Below, piece after piece: positions 1 through 10,198 of a stretch of DNA of 64,000 nucleotides. A program made the translations under genes and the position numbers. Every line of letters starts with the position of its first letter. The first letter of the stretch is position 1. Below the pieces are notes generated by a model that was not told where the DNA came from, did not search any database, and saw only the letters and a program-made list of their open reading frames with translations. The stretch is taken from assembly GCA_020205615.1 (NCBI GenBank), contig CM035168.1, forward strand, positions 131,861,798 to 131,925,797, in the 5' to 3' direction. The stretch is from Panax quinquefolius (lineage: Eukaryota > Streptophyta > Magnoliopsida > Apiales > Araliaceae).

Positions 1-744
1 AAACTAGAGAGGTACTGACTGTTACTTGAAAAACTAGAAGGGTGGTGAATGTTATTATGATTATCTATAAGGGGTGTCAGTGTATTTTACTCTTAAATAT
101 AATATCAAATGTTTATATTGTCATTGTATTAAAAAAAGATATTTTTATTTATTGGACAAAAAATAGTGAGAGAACCAAAGTTATTTTTAATACTTGGGAT
201 AATATTAGAAACTAAGCAATTAATACTTACTTGAAATTCTAAAATGTCATATATTAAGTGATAAAAAAAATTCTCAAAAATATCTTTATATTAAAAGACA
301 GAGGGAGCAGTTAAGAAAGAGTAAATGAAAGGTGAATTTTTAGCCTTAGATTTAATTATTCAAAGAAGAAATTTTGACTGTCTATGAGCCACAACAACTT
401 ATAATAAGTTGTTTTTTACTGTTAAAGTATTTAGAATAATTTATTTTTTAATTTATAAGTTATTTTGATAAGTAATAAATTCTGATTTATTAAAAAATAA
501 ATTATAAATTATTTTAAAATAAGTAAGTTTGGCCAAATATAAAAATTATTTATCTTTATTTTAATAGTTTTTATATTTTATTTTGACTTTTAAATTATTT
601 TAACAAAATACTTTTATAGTTTATTTTAACTTATAAATTAAAAGAATATCAAATATTTTTTTATAAATTACCACTTAAAATAATTTATTAATCATTTTAA
701 ATTTTACTAATTTACAAGCCATTCTACAACTGACCCTATATTTT
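1..744. other. AT-rich intergenic DNA
   Basis: No gene is visible. The stretch is very AT-rich with many short A and T runs. Around 394-414 there is a near-perfect palindrome built on AACAACTTAT, and 330-740 is full of TATAAGTT/AACTTATA inverted motifs of the kind seen in AT-rich MITEs. I cannot define element ends or a target duplication, so this stays a suggestion. Confidence 0.5.
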
Positions 745-960
745 AACTTGGGCCGAGCATCCTGGGGGCTTTCGTGACCGGTCACACTAACTACGAGACG
801 GAAATCACGTGCTGACTCAGCACCCTTGGGTGTTCACTCTTTGGACCAACGTCCTTCGCCAGGCTCACTTTTGGAACGTGTCCAGCTCTGACACACCCAT
901 CGAGATGCGGCGAGCAGTGTGTTCACTCCGGCTATAACCGGAATTTAATGAAATCTTCCG
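745..960. promoter_or_regulatory. GC-rich upstream block with palindromes and a G-box
   Basis: This 215-bp block is clearly more GC-rich than its surroundings. It lies about 1.1 kb upstream of the CRF start codon. It contains the perfect palindrome GTGACCGGTCAC (774-785), a CACGTG G-box (806-811) and, overlapping it, the 15-base palindrome GTGCTGACTCAGCAC (809-823) with a TGACTCA core. G-boxes and TGACTCA cores are known bZIP targets in plants. A regulatory role for the downstream gene is inference; the block could also be a fragment of a mobile element. Confidence 0.4.
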
Positions 961-1332
961 TCCGATAGTATGCCAACCCACCATATTTAATACCGAGATA
1001 TTTTAACAATTACTAGTACTATATTACTCCTGTAAAAATAATGTTATTATTACCTAAAAAAAACTCACATACACACTTGCATATTTGTGAGTCCCACATG
1101 TCAGGCGGAATTCATAATATACATGCCTGTATATAAATATTATGTAAGTTTTTTTATGTGATACTTTCATTGTTATTCCAGTAATGTATTACTAGTATTA
1201 AAAACAAATATGGAAACTACTTAATAATAAATTATACTATATAATTTATATATGTGGAAACTAATTAATAGTAATAAATAATATCGGGTCAACTAAAATT
1301 GGGATTTCCAAATTTCGGCTGGTGTTGGATCC

Positions 1333-1339
1333 TATAAAA
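1333..1339 (+). promoter_or_regulatory. Putative TATA box of the CRF/ERF gene
   Basis: TATAAAA lies about 600 bases upstream of the start codon and just before a pyrimidine-rich leader. Transcription would start near 1360-1370. No ATG occurs between here and 1933, which fits a leader. The leader may contain an intron; that cannot be decided from sequence alone. Confidence 0.45.
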
Positions 1340-1377
1340 CAGCAATTTCAGTATCCACCGTAACAGAAACTCATTCA

Positions 1378-1414
1378 CCCTCCCTCCCTCCCTCCCTCCC
1401 TCCCTCCCTCCCTC
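1378..1414 (+). repeat. (CCCT)n microsatellite in the CRF leader
   Basis: About nine tandem CCCT/TCCC units lie just downstream of the inferred transcription start, with C and T on the coding strand. Pyrimidine tracts near the start site are common in plant genes. Length variation here would be likely between individuals. Confidence 0.85.
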
Positions 1415-1932
1415 CAGACTCCTTTTGTCTTTCTGTTTCTTCCGGTCTTTGCTTGGAGTAACTACGTTCAATACTTGCTCCTCAATTTTCTCATTTCCTT
1501 AAAACAAAATCCCAAGCCACAAAAAACATAGAATTCGCAGACGAATCTTGCTACTAACCTTTCTTTTCTTTTCTCGACCAACACCAGATTTTTTTCCCCT
1601 TTAAAACCCACACGCCCACTCCACTCCCCTTTTCAAGTTCCTCCACCTTCAGATCTCTCTCTATTCTTTTCGCTTTGTTTAAAGGCCTCCTCCTCCTTGC
1701 ACAACTAAGTATTCAAGTTGATTTCTTCGAAACCCACTTTTTGAAGTTTCTTTTTTGCCAGATTTTTCTGACCGGCGTGTCCTTGATTTTCTCTGGTTTT
1801 GAAGCTTCCGTTTGACGGTTCCCTTTTTGGTTGGTTCAGTCCGGCCATCTATATCTTTATTCGTCTGACCACAAAGCAATCTTCCTTTACTTTCACGCCC
1901 TTTCTCTTTTTTTTTTTTTTTCTGAAAATCCT

Positions 1933-2946
1933 ATGTTGTGTCCGATCAAATTCACGGAGCACCGAAATATTACCAAAAAATTTATTAAACCATCAACAAC
2001 AACCCACAAACCCAAAAAGTTTTCTGATGGCCGTGGCCCAAGAGTTGTACGGATTTCTGTAACGGATCCTGATGCTACGGACTCCTCCGGTGATGACGAG
2101 GAGGAGTTGTTTTGTCGACTACGGGTTAAGAAATACGTGACTGAAATCAATATCGAAGCTGCCTGTAAATCTAATGTTGCTTCCCAAATTAATCAAAAAA
2201 AGAAGAAGATTTTGGGAATTAACGGGGAAACCCTCCAGGCTAAAGTTAAACCTATGAAGGCGGCCCCGGCGAGTAACGCGAGGAAGTTTCGCGGTGTACG
2301 GCAACGGCCGTGGGGTAAATGGGCGGCCGAGATTAGAGACCCTGCGCGGCGGGTTAGGCTTTGGTTGGGGACATACGACACTGCGGAAGAGGCGGCAATG
2401 GTATATGATAATGCTGCTATTAAGCTCAGGGGACCGGATGCTTTAACAAACTTTGTCAATCCTCCGCCGGCCAAGGAAAAGCCGGAGATTAAGGTGGCTT
2501 CTCCACCCTCCGGCTACGAGTCCGGTGGAGAGTCTCATAACCTCTGTTCTCCGACTTCGGTTCTACGGCTCAGAAGTCATTCCAATGAAGAAGCTGAAGT
2601 TTTTCAGAGTAAAGAAGCGGAAGAGTGTCAGTCAGTTAACGAACCGCCGTTTGATCATCAAGAGTGTGAAGGGGAAACTTATTTGTCCAGTCAAGCTGAA
2701 ACTTATTTGCCCATGGACATTCCCTTTTTAGATAACATGTTTGATTTTCAGTCCCCTGAACCACCGGATATTCCATTTGATGGAATTTTTGAGAATGAAT
2801 GGTTAAGTGGGGATTATGGAACATCAAATATATCTTTTGATATTCCATTTGATGGAATTTTTGAGAATGAATGGTTAAGTGGGGATTATGGAACATCAAT
2901 GGTAATGGGCGACATTGGATCACCATCATTGTTCCAACTTGACTAG
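1933..2946 (+). CDS. AP2/ERF transcription factor, cytokinin response factor type
   Basis: An intronless ORF of 337 codons encodes a nuclear transcription factor. The ATG at 1933 is chosen because it is the first ATG after the TATA box and begins the CRF-like start [11 protein letters not shown]. The N-terminal CRF region ([16 protein letters not shown], then VTEINIEA) spans about residues 32-75. The AP2/ERF DNA-binding domain spans about 118-176 ([33 protein letters not shown]), with the alanine and aspartate typical of ERF subfamily GCC-box binders. A serine-proline motif, SPTSVL, lies near residue 207, as in other CRFs. The tail is acidic and aromatic and carries a perfect 20-residue tandem duplication ([12 protein letters not shown]...). 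Known CRFs act downstream of cytokinin phosphorelay; the Pti6/Tsi1 relatives act in defence and stress. The ORF is intact. Confidence is high for family, low for the exact member. Confidence 0.93.
   Translation: MLCPIKFTEHRNITKKFIKPSTTTHKPKKFSDGRGPRVVRISVTDPDATDSSGDDEEELFCRLRVKKYVTEINIEAACKSNVASQINQKKKKILGINGETLQAKVKPMKAAPASNARKFRGVRQRPWGKWAAEIRDPARRVRLWLGTYDTAEEAAMVYDNAAIKLRGPDALTNFVNPPPAKEKPEIKVASPPSGYESGGESHNLCSPTSVLRLRSHSNEEAEVFQSKEAEECQSVNEPPFDHQECEGETYLSSQAETYLPMDIPFLDNMFDFQSPEPPDIPFDGIFENEWLSGDYGTSNISFDIPFDGIFENEWLSGDYGTSMVMGDIGSPSLFQLD
2767..2899 (+). repeat. In-frame 72-bp tandem duplication in the CRF gene
   Basis: Bases 2767-2827 and 2839-2899 are identical over 61 bases and are separated by 11 bases, giving a period of 72 (24 codons). 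Each copy encodes the same 20 residues of the acidic C-terminal tail. Complete identity suggests a recent duplication or gene conversion. Confidence 0.95.
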
Positions 2947-5236
2947 TACTTTGAAGATATCAACGGCGTTTACGGCGCATTGATATAGTGGCATCCTCTG
3001 GTCAAACTTCTTGTGGCCGGTTTGCCAGTTTTGTCTCCGGCAAATTTTGTACCAGCCACATTAATATTCCGATTAAGTTTAATATAGTAGTACTAGTAAG
3101 TTACATATGTTAATTATTTCATTGAATGCCTCTGCTTCAAATTAAGCAGCCGCCGCAGCAGGATTGAGAGGAGTTTTGTTACGATTTTATATATTTTCTA
3201 TTTAATAATGGGTTTTGAGGATTTTATTATGTGATATTGCATCCGATTTAATTATTGCATAATCTTTTTTTTTGATTATTTTTTCGGGTTGCAAGGCATA
3301 TTTGAAGAAAGGAAAAGGAAAAACATAAATAGATCATTAATAAAATTAATAAATTTAAGGGTAATTGTTTATATTGAAAAATTTTAAACTATAATATAAT
3401 GAATACTGATTAAGAATTTTTTATTAAATCTTCAGATACTCTTATTCTATTATTAAAGACATTTTTATTTTCATAAAAAATTTGAGACTTTTATCATATG
3501 GGTCGTATTTATTTTTTATATAAGAGGAGACTTGTGAAATTACAAATTACTATTTATGTGAGAAGAGACTTATGAAAATATTAAATTTTCTTATAAAATA
3601 TCAATTCCCTTATTAAATTTGCAATAAGATTTTGGAAATAGTTATTTTTACCATAAAACATGATTTTAATACATAATTTTCTCTTACATAAATAAGAAAT
3701 AATTCATTATTAATGGAAGATTACCCATTTAAAATATCATATTTATATATAAAAACATCAATTCTCTTAAAGTTCTTAACGTTGTCAATAAGTGTACTGT
3801 ACCTGCTATGGGGCCTAGTTTAATTAAATCAGCACAATTTTGAGGGTTAAATTCCAACTTATTCCATATTTATTAGTATACATTAGGTAGGCATATACGT
3901 GGGTTGTCGCATTGTGAACTTCAATTCTTTCCACTGTATATTGTCATTTCTTCTAAATTTTAACACGTGATAATTGCTTGTCAACATGTTTCACTTATTT
4001 TATAATTGAGCCCTTGAAGTATTATTTCTACCAATATGAACTCTATAAAATTATTATTGTTCGATACACACTCAAATCCGATATTCCGGCCTAACTTTTG
4101 CCGAAAAGAGTTGTGACATGCACATCACATCATCATTTTTGGGTAAATTTTTACTTTATTACCAATTTGGGTGCATCGTGTTTACTTAACAATTCTTGAG
4201 GGTCTAAATTGAGAATTGTTATGATTGACTAAAATAAAAATCTTATGAAATTTTAAATGTTAACAGAATATATACTGGAAATATTAAATGTTTAATTTCT
4301 TTCCATTTGTTGGAAATAGTTTTGATAGCAGGCACTATGTTTTGGATTAAAAGCTTTTGTATTTTAATTTAAAACGACTTCTTTTGGGAAATTAATAATA
4401 GTAAAATCATGTAGTTAATCTACATTTAATTTGTTTACTTTTTACATAAAAAATGTGTTAAAAAGTAAGTAAAAAATTTGAAATTCCTTGTAATAACATT
4501 AATGTGGTAACTAATTAAGTTAATGGAAATAGGTATGGAACTAGGACATAAATTAATAAATTAAAAAGAGAAAGAAAAAAACCCATAAAGAACATCCTTA
4601 ATTATCAAATTAAAGCCTCATTGACAACTTAAATTTGTTCTATATAATCTCTAATCAATTGAATTAGCTAAACTTTTACAAATGAGTGTTTACACGTGAC
4701 ATGTGAGCTAGGTAGCTAGGACTAACTTGAGAATCACTCAAAGAAAAGTGAGCGAAAGAAGACGTGGTCATAATTATGTTGTATCATGATAATGATATGA
4801 AATGAAAAACATTTTAATTCCCTAGTCAAGTGAAAATGGACGATTGGGAAATTAACTAGTCTATTCTGATCCCTCAATTAACCCCACGCCCATTTTACAT
4901 ATTGTCACAGGTGTTTTTTTTTTCTTTTGGTTTTTCAAGATATTTTTAAGCTCATATATTTTACTTGAATGTTCAAGACTATTCTTTCGAGATTCGATCG
5001 GGTGCTGAAGTTGGTATCTCTTCCAAAAAATTTTGTTGAATCCACAAGGACTTGAAACCAAATCACTTGGAATGAGCATTCGGTTATTAACCGAACCGAA
5101 TAAGCTTTTAAGTTATAACCAAAAATCAAAATCAATTGTTTTAAGTATTTGAATTACTAACCGAAATATACGATAATTGAATAAGCGAAAAAGTTATTCG
5201 GTTAATACCGAATTTAATAGTTTGCAACTTTGCGGT

Positions 5237-5238
<2 letters not shown>
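2947..5238. other. CRF 3' flank and AT-rich intergenic DNA
   Basis: The first few hundred bases are probably the 3' UTR of the CRF gene; no single polyadenylation signal stands out. The rest is AT-rich with no coding region I can support. At 5075-5215 there are several copies of a CGGTTATT/AACCGAAT motif, also seen at 32230-32270, suggesting a shared repeat family. Confidence 0.5.

Positions 5239-5285
<47 letters not shown>
5239..5285. repeat. (AT)n microsatellite
   Basis: About 23 uninterrupted AT units. Apparent tyrosine/isoleucine ORFs across this tract are translation of the repeat. Confidence 0.97.
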
Positions 5286-5286
<1 letters not shown>

Positions 5287-5443
5287 GATTATCCATCCAC
5301 GTGAATCGATTGTTGGGAAGAATCTTTAGGTAACCGCCACAACCTGTAGCGCTTATATAAAAAAAAAAACTAGAAATGTAACTATAGTTCTGAATGGTAA
5401 TTTGGTAAAAAAGTTGCTTCGTCAACGGTTCTTGTGGATTTAA

Positions 5444-5445
<2 letters not shown>

Positions 5446-5494
<49 letters not shown>
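5446..5494. repeat. (AT)n microsatellite
   Basis: About 24 AT units, 160 bases from the previous tract. The DNA between them and up to 5928 shows no gene. Confidence 0.97.
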
Positions 5495-5496
<2 letters not shown>

Positions 5497-5923
5497 AATT
5501 TTGCTTCAATGTCAGATTCTTTTTAGCTGTTGAATATATACTTAATATAGGAATAGGAGTAGACACACTGAAATTAACAACATCAATCAACTCGAATTAA
5601 GGAGAGAGGCCGAGCTTTCAAGAAAACTATTACTAATTCAAAAACCTTGAATCTGAAGTTCGATATATGTTACTCTGGCTTCCATTATTGACGAGCTCAA
5701 TTCATCCAATGATAAAAGATTTCAAAATCAACCTTCAATATATATTCGGAGGCACTAAGACAGGGAGTGATAAATCTGAGGGGAGCAGATCAGAGATCGA
5801 TCGAAGGGCTGAGATATGAGAGGAATGTGAACATACATGAATATTGAAGAGGAATGTATTTTAATTTTATTTATTCATATACACTACTGTCCCAAATATA
5901 TGGTTATGGACTTATATATGACC

Positions 5924-5927
<4 letters not shown>

Positions 5928-5965
<38 letters not shown>
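5928..5965. repeat. (AT)n microsatellite
   Basis: About 19 AT units. The flanking 5495-6198 contains no supported gene. Confidence 0.95.
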
Positions 5966-5967
<2 letters not shown>

Positions 5968-6193
5968 CATCCATGAACAAAACTATTTCATGCCTTTCCA
6001 CACAATGCGACAGTATTAATAGATTGCATGTTGATGAACATCTTTTCGAATTTGCTTTTTATTATTACCTTCCGTTAATTTTATTTTCTCCCTTTTTTAA
6101 ATTTTCTATTATGTTTGGAAACCAATTATTACAAAAACAACTAAAATGCCAAATATGTTTGGACCACTTTTCACTTCTGGTGTATCACGAGTT

Positions 6194-6198
<5 letters not shown>

Positions 6199-6267
<69 letters not shown>
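6199..6267. repeat. Compound (CT)n-(TA)n microsatellite
   Basis: About 16 CT units (6199-6231) run directly into about 18 TA units. The tract ends some 35 bases before the left terminus of CACTA-1. Confidence 0.95.
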
Positions 6268-6269
<2 letters not shown>

Positions 6270-6904
6270 CTAATTTTTTTTAGTAATTTTTTTTTTGTAA
6301 TCTCACTACAAAAAAAAATTATCATTCTTACGGCCAATAGGTCTTGTCACGCTTAATGATATCATTAGCGACGACATTTACACGTCTGTGTCGTCGACTC
6401 CGTCATAGGTATGGGTCGTCGCCCCTACCTCCGTCGTCATTGTCAGCAAGAAGTGTCATTCTTGATTGGCCCGGTAGTAGTCGCTTTACGACATCATGCA
6501 GACGGTGTTAACAACGAATACACCGTCAGTAATATTTTTTTCAAAAAAATAAAAAACAGACATTGTCGACGGCATGCCATCGCCGATGACCCTTCTCTCC
6601 CGTCGCCAATGAGTTTTTAATAAAAAAAAATTTAAAATTGCAAAATACCCCTGTTCATTTACATATACATAAGTATACATTATAAACTAAAGAAAAATTA
6701 TAAAGAATTCTTCACTTATTAAGCATATCAATAACAATAATAGCTTTTGTTATATCAACCATCAAATATGTAATAAAACGTAATGACTTATAGATAAAAG
6801 TCATACAATGAAAATACAAAATGTAATCTAAACTACAATGCAGACTAACTCAAAAGTCGTATAAATATACATATATGAAAGTCAAAATATAAACATAATG
6901 GGTA

Positions 6905-7118
6905 CTACAACCCAAGATCAGAATGCTCAGTATCACCATCGCCGCCATCCCCATCGCCGATCCCACATTGGTCCCACTCCCACGGACCCACCCACGGGTC
7001 ATTGACCGCCATCCCACCTCAATAGTCTCAGCAAAGATCAAGACGACGATCATCACCATCTCCACCACGGGCATCGCACGTACATGACCTCCACCCGCCA
7101 AGTCTCATCAACAAGACC
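6905..7118 (-). pseudogene. Probable last exon of the CACTA-1 TNPA-like gene
   Basis: Read on the minus strand, a consensus-like acceptor (AATTGTAG) at 7119-7126 is followed by an open acidic tail (GDGDGGDGDTEHSD) ending at a stop at 6905-6907. The splice from the donor at 10198 keeps the phase: AG plus G makes arginine, then V-L-L-M-R. Two in-frame stops interrupt it. The exon is predicted only from splice sites, phase and composition; no conserved domain is present. Confidence 0.4.
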
Positions 7119-7194
7119 CTACAATTAATAATAAAATATTAATAACGAATTGAAAATAGGCGTATTTAAATTAGTTTTGTTTGTGTTTAGTCAA

Positions 7195-10125
7195 GTGTTT
7201 TGATTACGTATGTCGGAATTGAGTCCCGTAAGTTCTAACACGTGTTCAATACTCACGCGGTCTTATGTGTGTGTTTTGCGTGGCATTGGACGATCGATGC
7301 GGGTTTAGGGTTGTTTTTCGACTTTTGCTAAGTGTTGGTGAGTTTTGCAAATCGGGCGATAACTTGATTCTTATATGTCGGAATCGAGTCCCGTAAGTTC
7401 TAACACGTGTTTAATACATACGCGGTCTTATGTGTGTGTTTGCGTGGTATTCGGACGTCCGATGCGGGTTTTGGGCTGTTTTTCGGCTTTTTACCTAAGT
7501 GTTGGCGAGTTTTGCAAACTGGACGATAACTCGGATTCTATATGTCGGAATCGAGTCCCGTAAGTTCTAACACGTGTTTAATACCTACGCGGTGCTATGT
7601 GCGTATTTGCGTGGCATTCGGACGTCCGATGCGGGTTTTGGGCTATTTTTTGGCTTTTTGCCTAAGTGTTGGCTAGTTTTGCAAACTGGACGATAACTTT
7701 CAATTCGTGTATGTCGAAATCGAGTCCCATAAGTTCTAACACGTGTTCAATACCCACGCGGTGCTATGTGTGTGTGTTTGGGTGGCTTTGACGGATGGAT
7801 GCGGGTTTAAGTTTTTTTCGACTTTTTGCCTAAGTGTTGGCGAGTTTTGCAAACTGGACGATAACTCAGATTCCGTATATCGGAATCGAGTCGTGTAAGT
7901 TCTAACACGTGTCTAATACCTACGAGGTGCTATGTGTGTGTTTGCGTGGCATTTAGACGGCCGATACGGGTTTTGGACTATTTTTCGCCTTTTTGCTTAA
8001 GTGTTGGCGAGTTTTGCAAACTGGACGATAACTCGGATTCTGTATGTCGGAATCGAGTCCCGTAAGTTCTAACACGTGTCTAATATCTACGCAATGCTAT
8101 GTGTGTGTTTGCGTGGCATTCGGACGACCGATGCGGGTTTTGGGCTATTTTTCGGCTTTTTGCCTAAGTGTTGGCGAGTTTTGCAAACTGGACGATAACT
8201 CGGATTCCGTATGTCGGAATCGAGTCCCATAAGTTCTAACACGTGTCTAATACCTACAAGGTGCTATATGTGTGTTTGTGTGGCATTTGGACGGCCGATA
8301 CGGGTTTTGGGTTATTTTTCGCCTTTTTGCTTAAGTGTTGGCGATTTTACAAACTGGACGAAAACTCGGATTCCGTATGTCGGAATCGAGTCCCGTAAGT
8401 TCTAACACGTGTCTAATACCTACGCGATGCTATATGTGTATTTACGTGGCATTCGGACAGCCGATGCAGGTTTTGGGCTATTTTTCGGCTTTTTACCTAA
8501 GTGTTGGCGAGTTTTGCAAACTGGACGATAACTCAGATTCCGTATGTCGGAATCGAGTCCCGTAAGTTCTAACACGTGTTTAATTCCTACGCGGTGCTAT
8601 GTGTGTGTTTGCGTGGCATTCGAACGTTCGATGTGGGTTTTGGGCTATTTTTTGGCTTTTTACCTAAGTATTGACGAGTTTTGCAAACTGTACGATAACT
8701 CGGATTTCGTATGTCAGAATTTAGTCCCTTAAGTTCTAACACGTGTCTAATACCTACGCGGTGCTATGTGTGTTTTTGCGTGGCATTCGGACGGCCGATG
8801 CGGGTTTAGGGCTGTTTTTCGGCTTTTTGCCTAAGTGTTGGCGAGTTTTTCAAATTGGACGATAACTCGGATTCCGTATGTTAGAATCGAGTCCCGTAAG
8901 TTCTAACACGTGTTTAATACCTACTGTTTGTCTTATATGTGTGTGTGTTTGCGTGGCATCTGGACGTCCGTCATGTGTTTTGGGCTATTTTTCGGCTTTT
9001 TACCTAAGTGTTGGCGAGTTTTGCAAACTGGACGATAACTTGGATTCTGTATGTCGGAATAGAGTCCCGTAAGTTCTAACACGTGTCTAATACCTACGTG
9101 GTGCTATGTGTGTGTTTGCGTGGTATCTAGGACTCAATGCGCGGTTTTAGGTTGTTTTTTGACTTTTTGCCTAAGTGTTGGCGAGTTTTGCAAACTGGAT
9201 GATAACTCGGATTCCGTATGTTAGAATCGAGTCCTATAAGTTCTAACACGTGTCTAATACCTACGCGATGTTATGTGTGTGTTTGTGTGGCATTCGGACG
9301 GCCGATGCGGGTTTAGAGCTGTTTTTCGGCTTTTTGCCTATGTTTTGGCGAGTTTTGCAAACTAGAAGATAACTCGAATTCCGTATGTCGGAATCGAGTC
9401 CCGTAAGTTCTAACACGTGTCTAATACCTACGAGGTGCTATGTGTGTGTTTGCGTGGCATTAGGGCCTACCGTCTGGGTTTTCAATTTTTTAGCCTTTTG
9501 CTTAAGTGTTGGCGAGTTTTACAAACTGGACGATAACTCGGATTCCATATGTTGGAATCGAGTCCTGTAAGTTCTATCACGTGTTTAATACCTAAGTGGT
9601 GCTATGTGTGTGTTTGCGTGGCATTCGGACGTCCGATATGGGTTTTGGGCTATTTTTTGGCTTTTTGCCTAAGTGTTGGTGAGTTTTGCAAACTGGACGA
9701 TAACTCGGATTTCGTATGTCGGAATTGAGTCCCGTAAGTTATAACACGTGTCTAATACCTACGTGGTACTATGTGTGTGTTTGCGTGGCATTTGGACGGC
9801 CGATACGGGTTTAGGGCTGTTTTTTGGCTTTTTGCCTAAGTGTTGGCGAGTTTTGCAAACTGGACGATAACTTGGATTCCATATGTCGGAATCGAGTCCC
9901 GTAAGTTCTAACACGTGTTTAATACCTACGCGGTGTTATGTGTGTGTATGCGTGGCATATGAGAAGCCGATGCGAGTTTAGAAATTGTTTTTGGCTTTTG
10001 TCTAAAAGATTGACGAGTTTTCTGAACCGGACGATAACTCGATTTAGTATATCGTAATCGAGTCCCGTAAGTTCTAACACGTGTCTAATACCTATGTTGT
10101 GCTATGTGTGTGTTTGCGTGTCATA
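7195..10125. repeat. Tandem array of about 18 units, period about 167 bp
   Basis: Units begin near 7209, 7376, 7543, 7711, 7877, 8044, 8211 and so on to about 10050, differing by a few per cent to about 15 per cent. The best-conserved stretch contains TAAGTTCTAACACGTGT, with CACGTG in all 18 units. A more variable part carries forms of CGGACGGCCGATGCGGG. The period is not a multiple of three, so the repeated short ORFs seen in each unit are a by-product of sequence conservation. The array lies inside CACTA-1, between a donor at 10198 and an acceptor at 7119 on the minus strand. The period is near nucleosome length. Subterminal or internal arrays in CACTA elements are commonly bound by the element's own TNPA-like protein; such a role here is inference. 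Confidence 0.95.
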
Positions 10126-10198
10126 GAAATACAATTACAAATTACAATTATAAATTACATAAATTAAATAAAGAAATACATAATTAAATTTTTTTTAC

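Noticed and set aside
745..960. The GC-rich block as a tRNA or rRNA gene fragment
   Set aside because: No tRNA A and B boxes with a cloverleaf, and no rRNA segment that I recognise. The palindromes fit a regulatory region better.
1831..1932. A longer CRF protein starting about 34 codons upstream
   Set aside because: That stretch has no ATG (the apparent first codon is TTG), is hydrophobic and low-complexity, and lies in the pyrimidine-rich leader. The family's N-terminal motif begins right after the ATG at 1933.
5141..5590. A 149-codon minus-strand ORF with runs of isoleucine and tyrosine
   Set aside because: It is the translation of two (AT)n tracts. The same applies to similar ORFs at 5837, 5973, 33055, 33069 and 37187.
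7195..10125. The repeat array as a CRISPR array or as a family of about 62-residue proteins
   Set aside because: Units are contiguous with no unique spacers, and the DNA is plant nuclear. The repeated MSESSPVSSNTCLI-type ORFs shift frame from unit to unit because the period is not divisible by three, and they lack any gene context.
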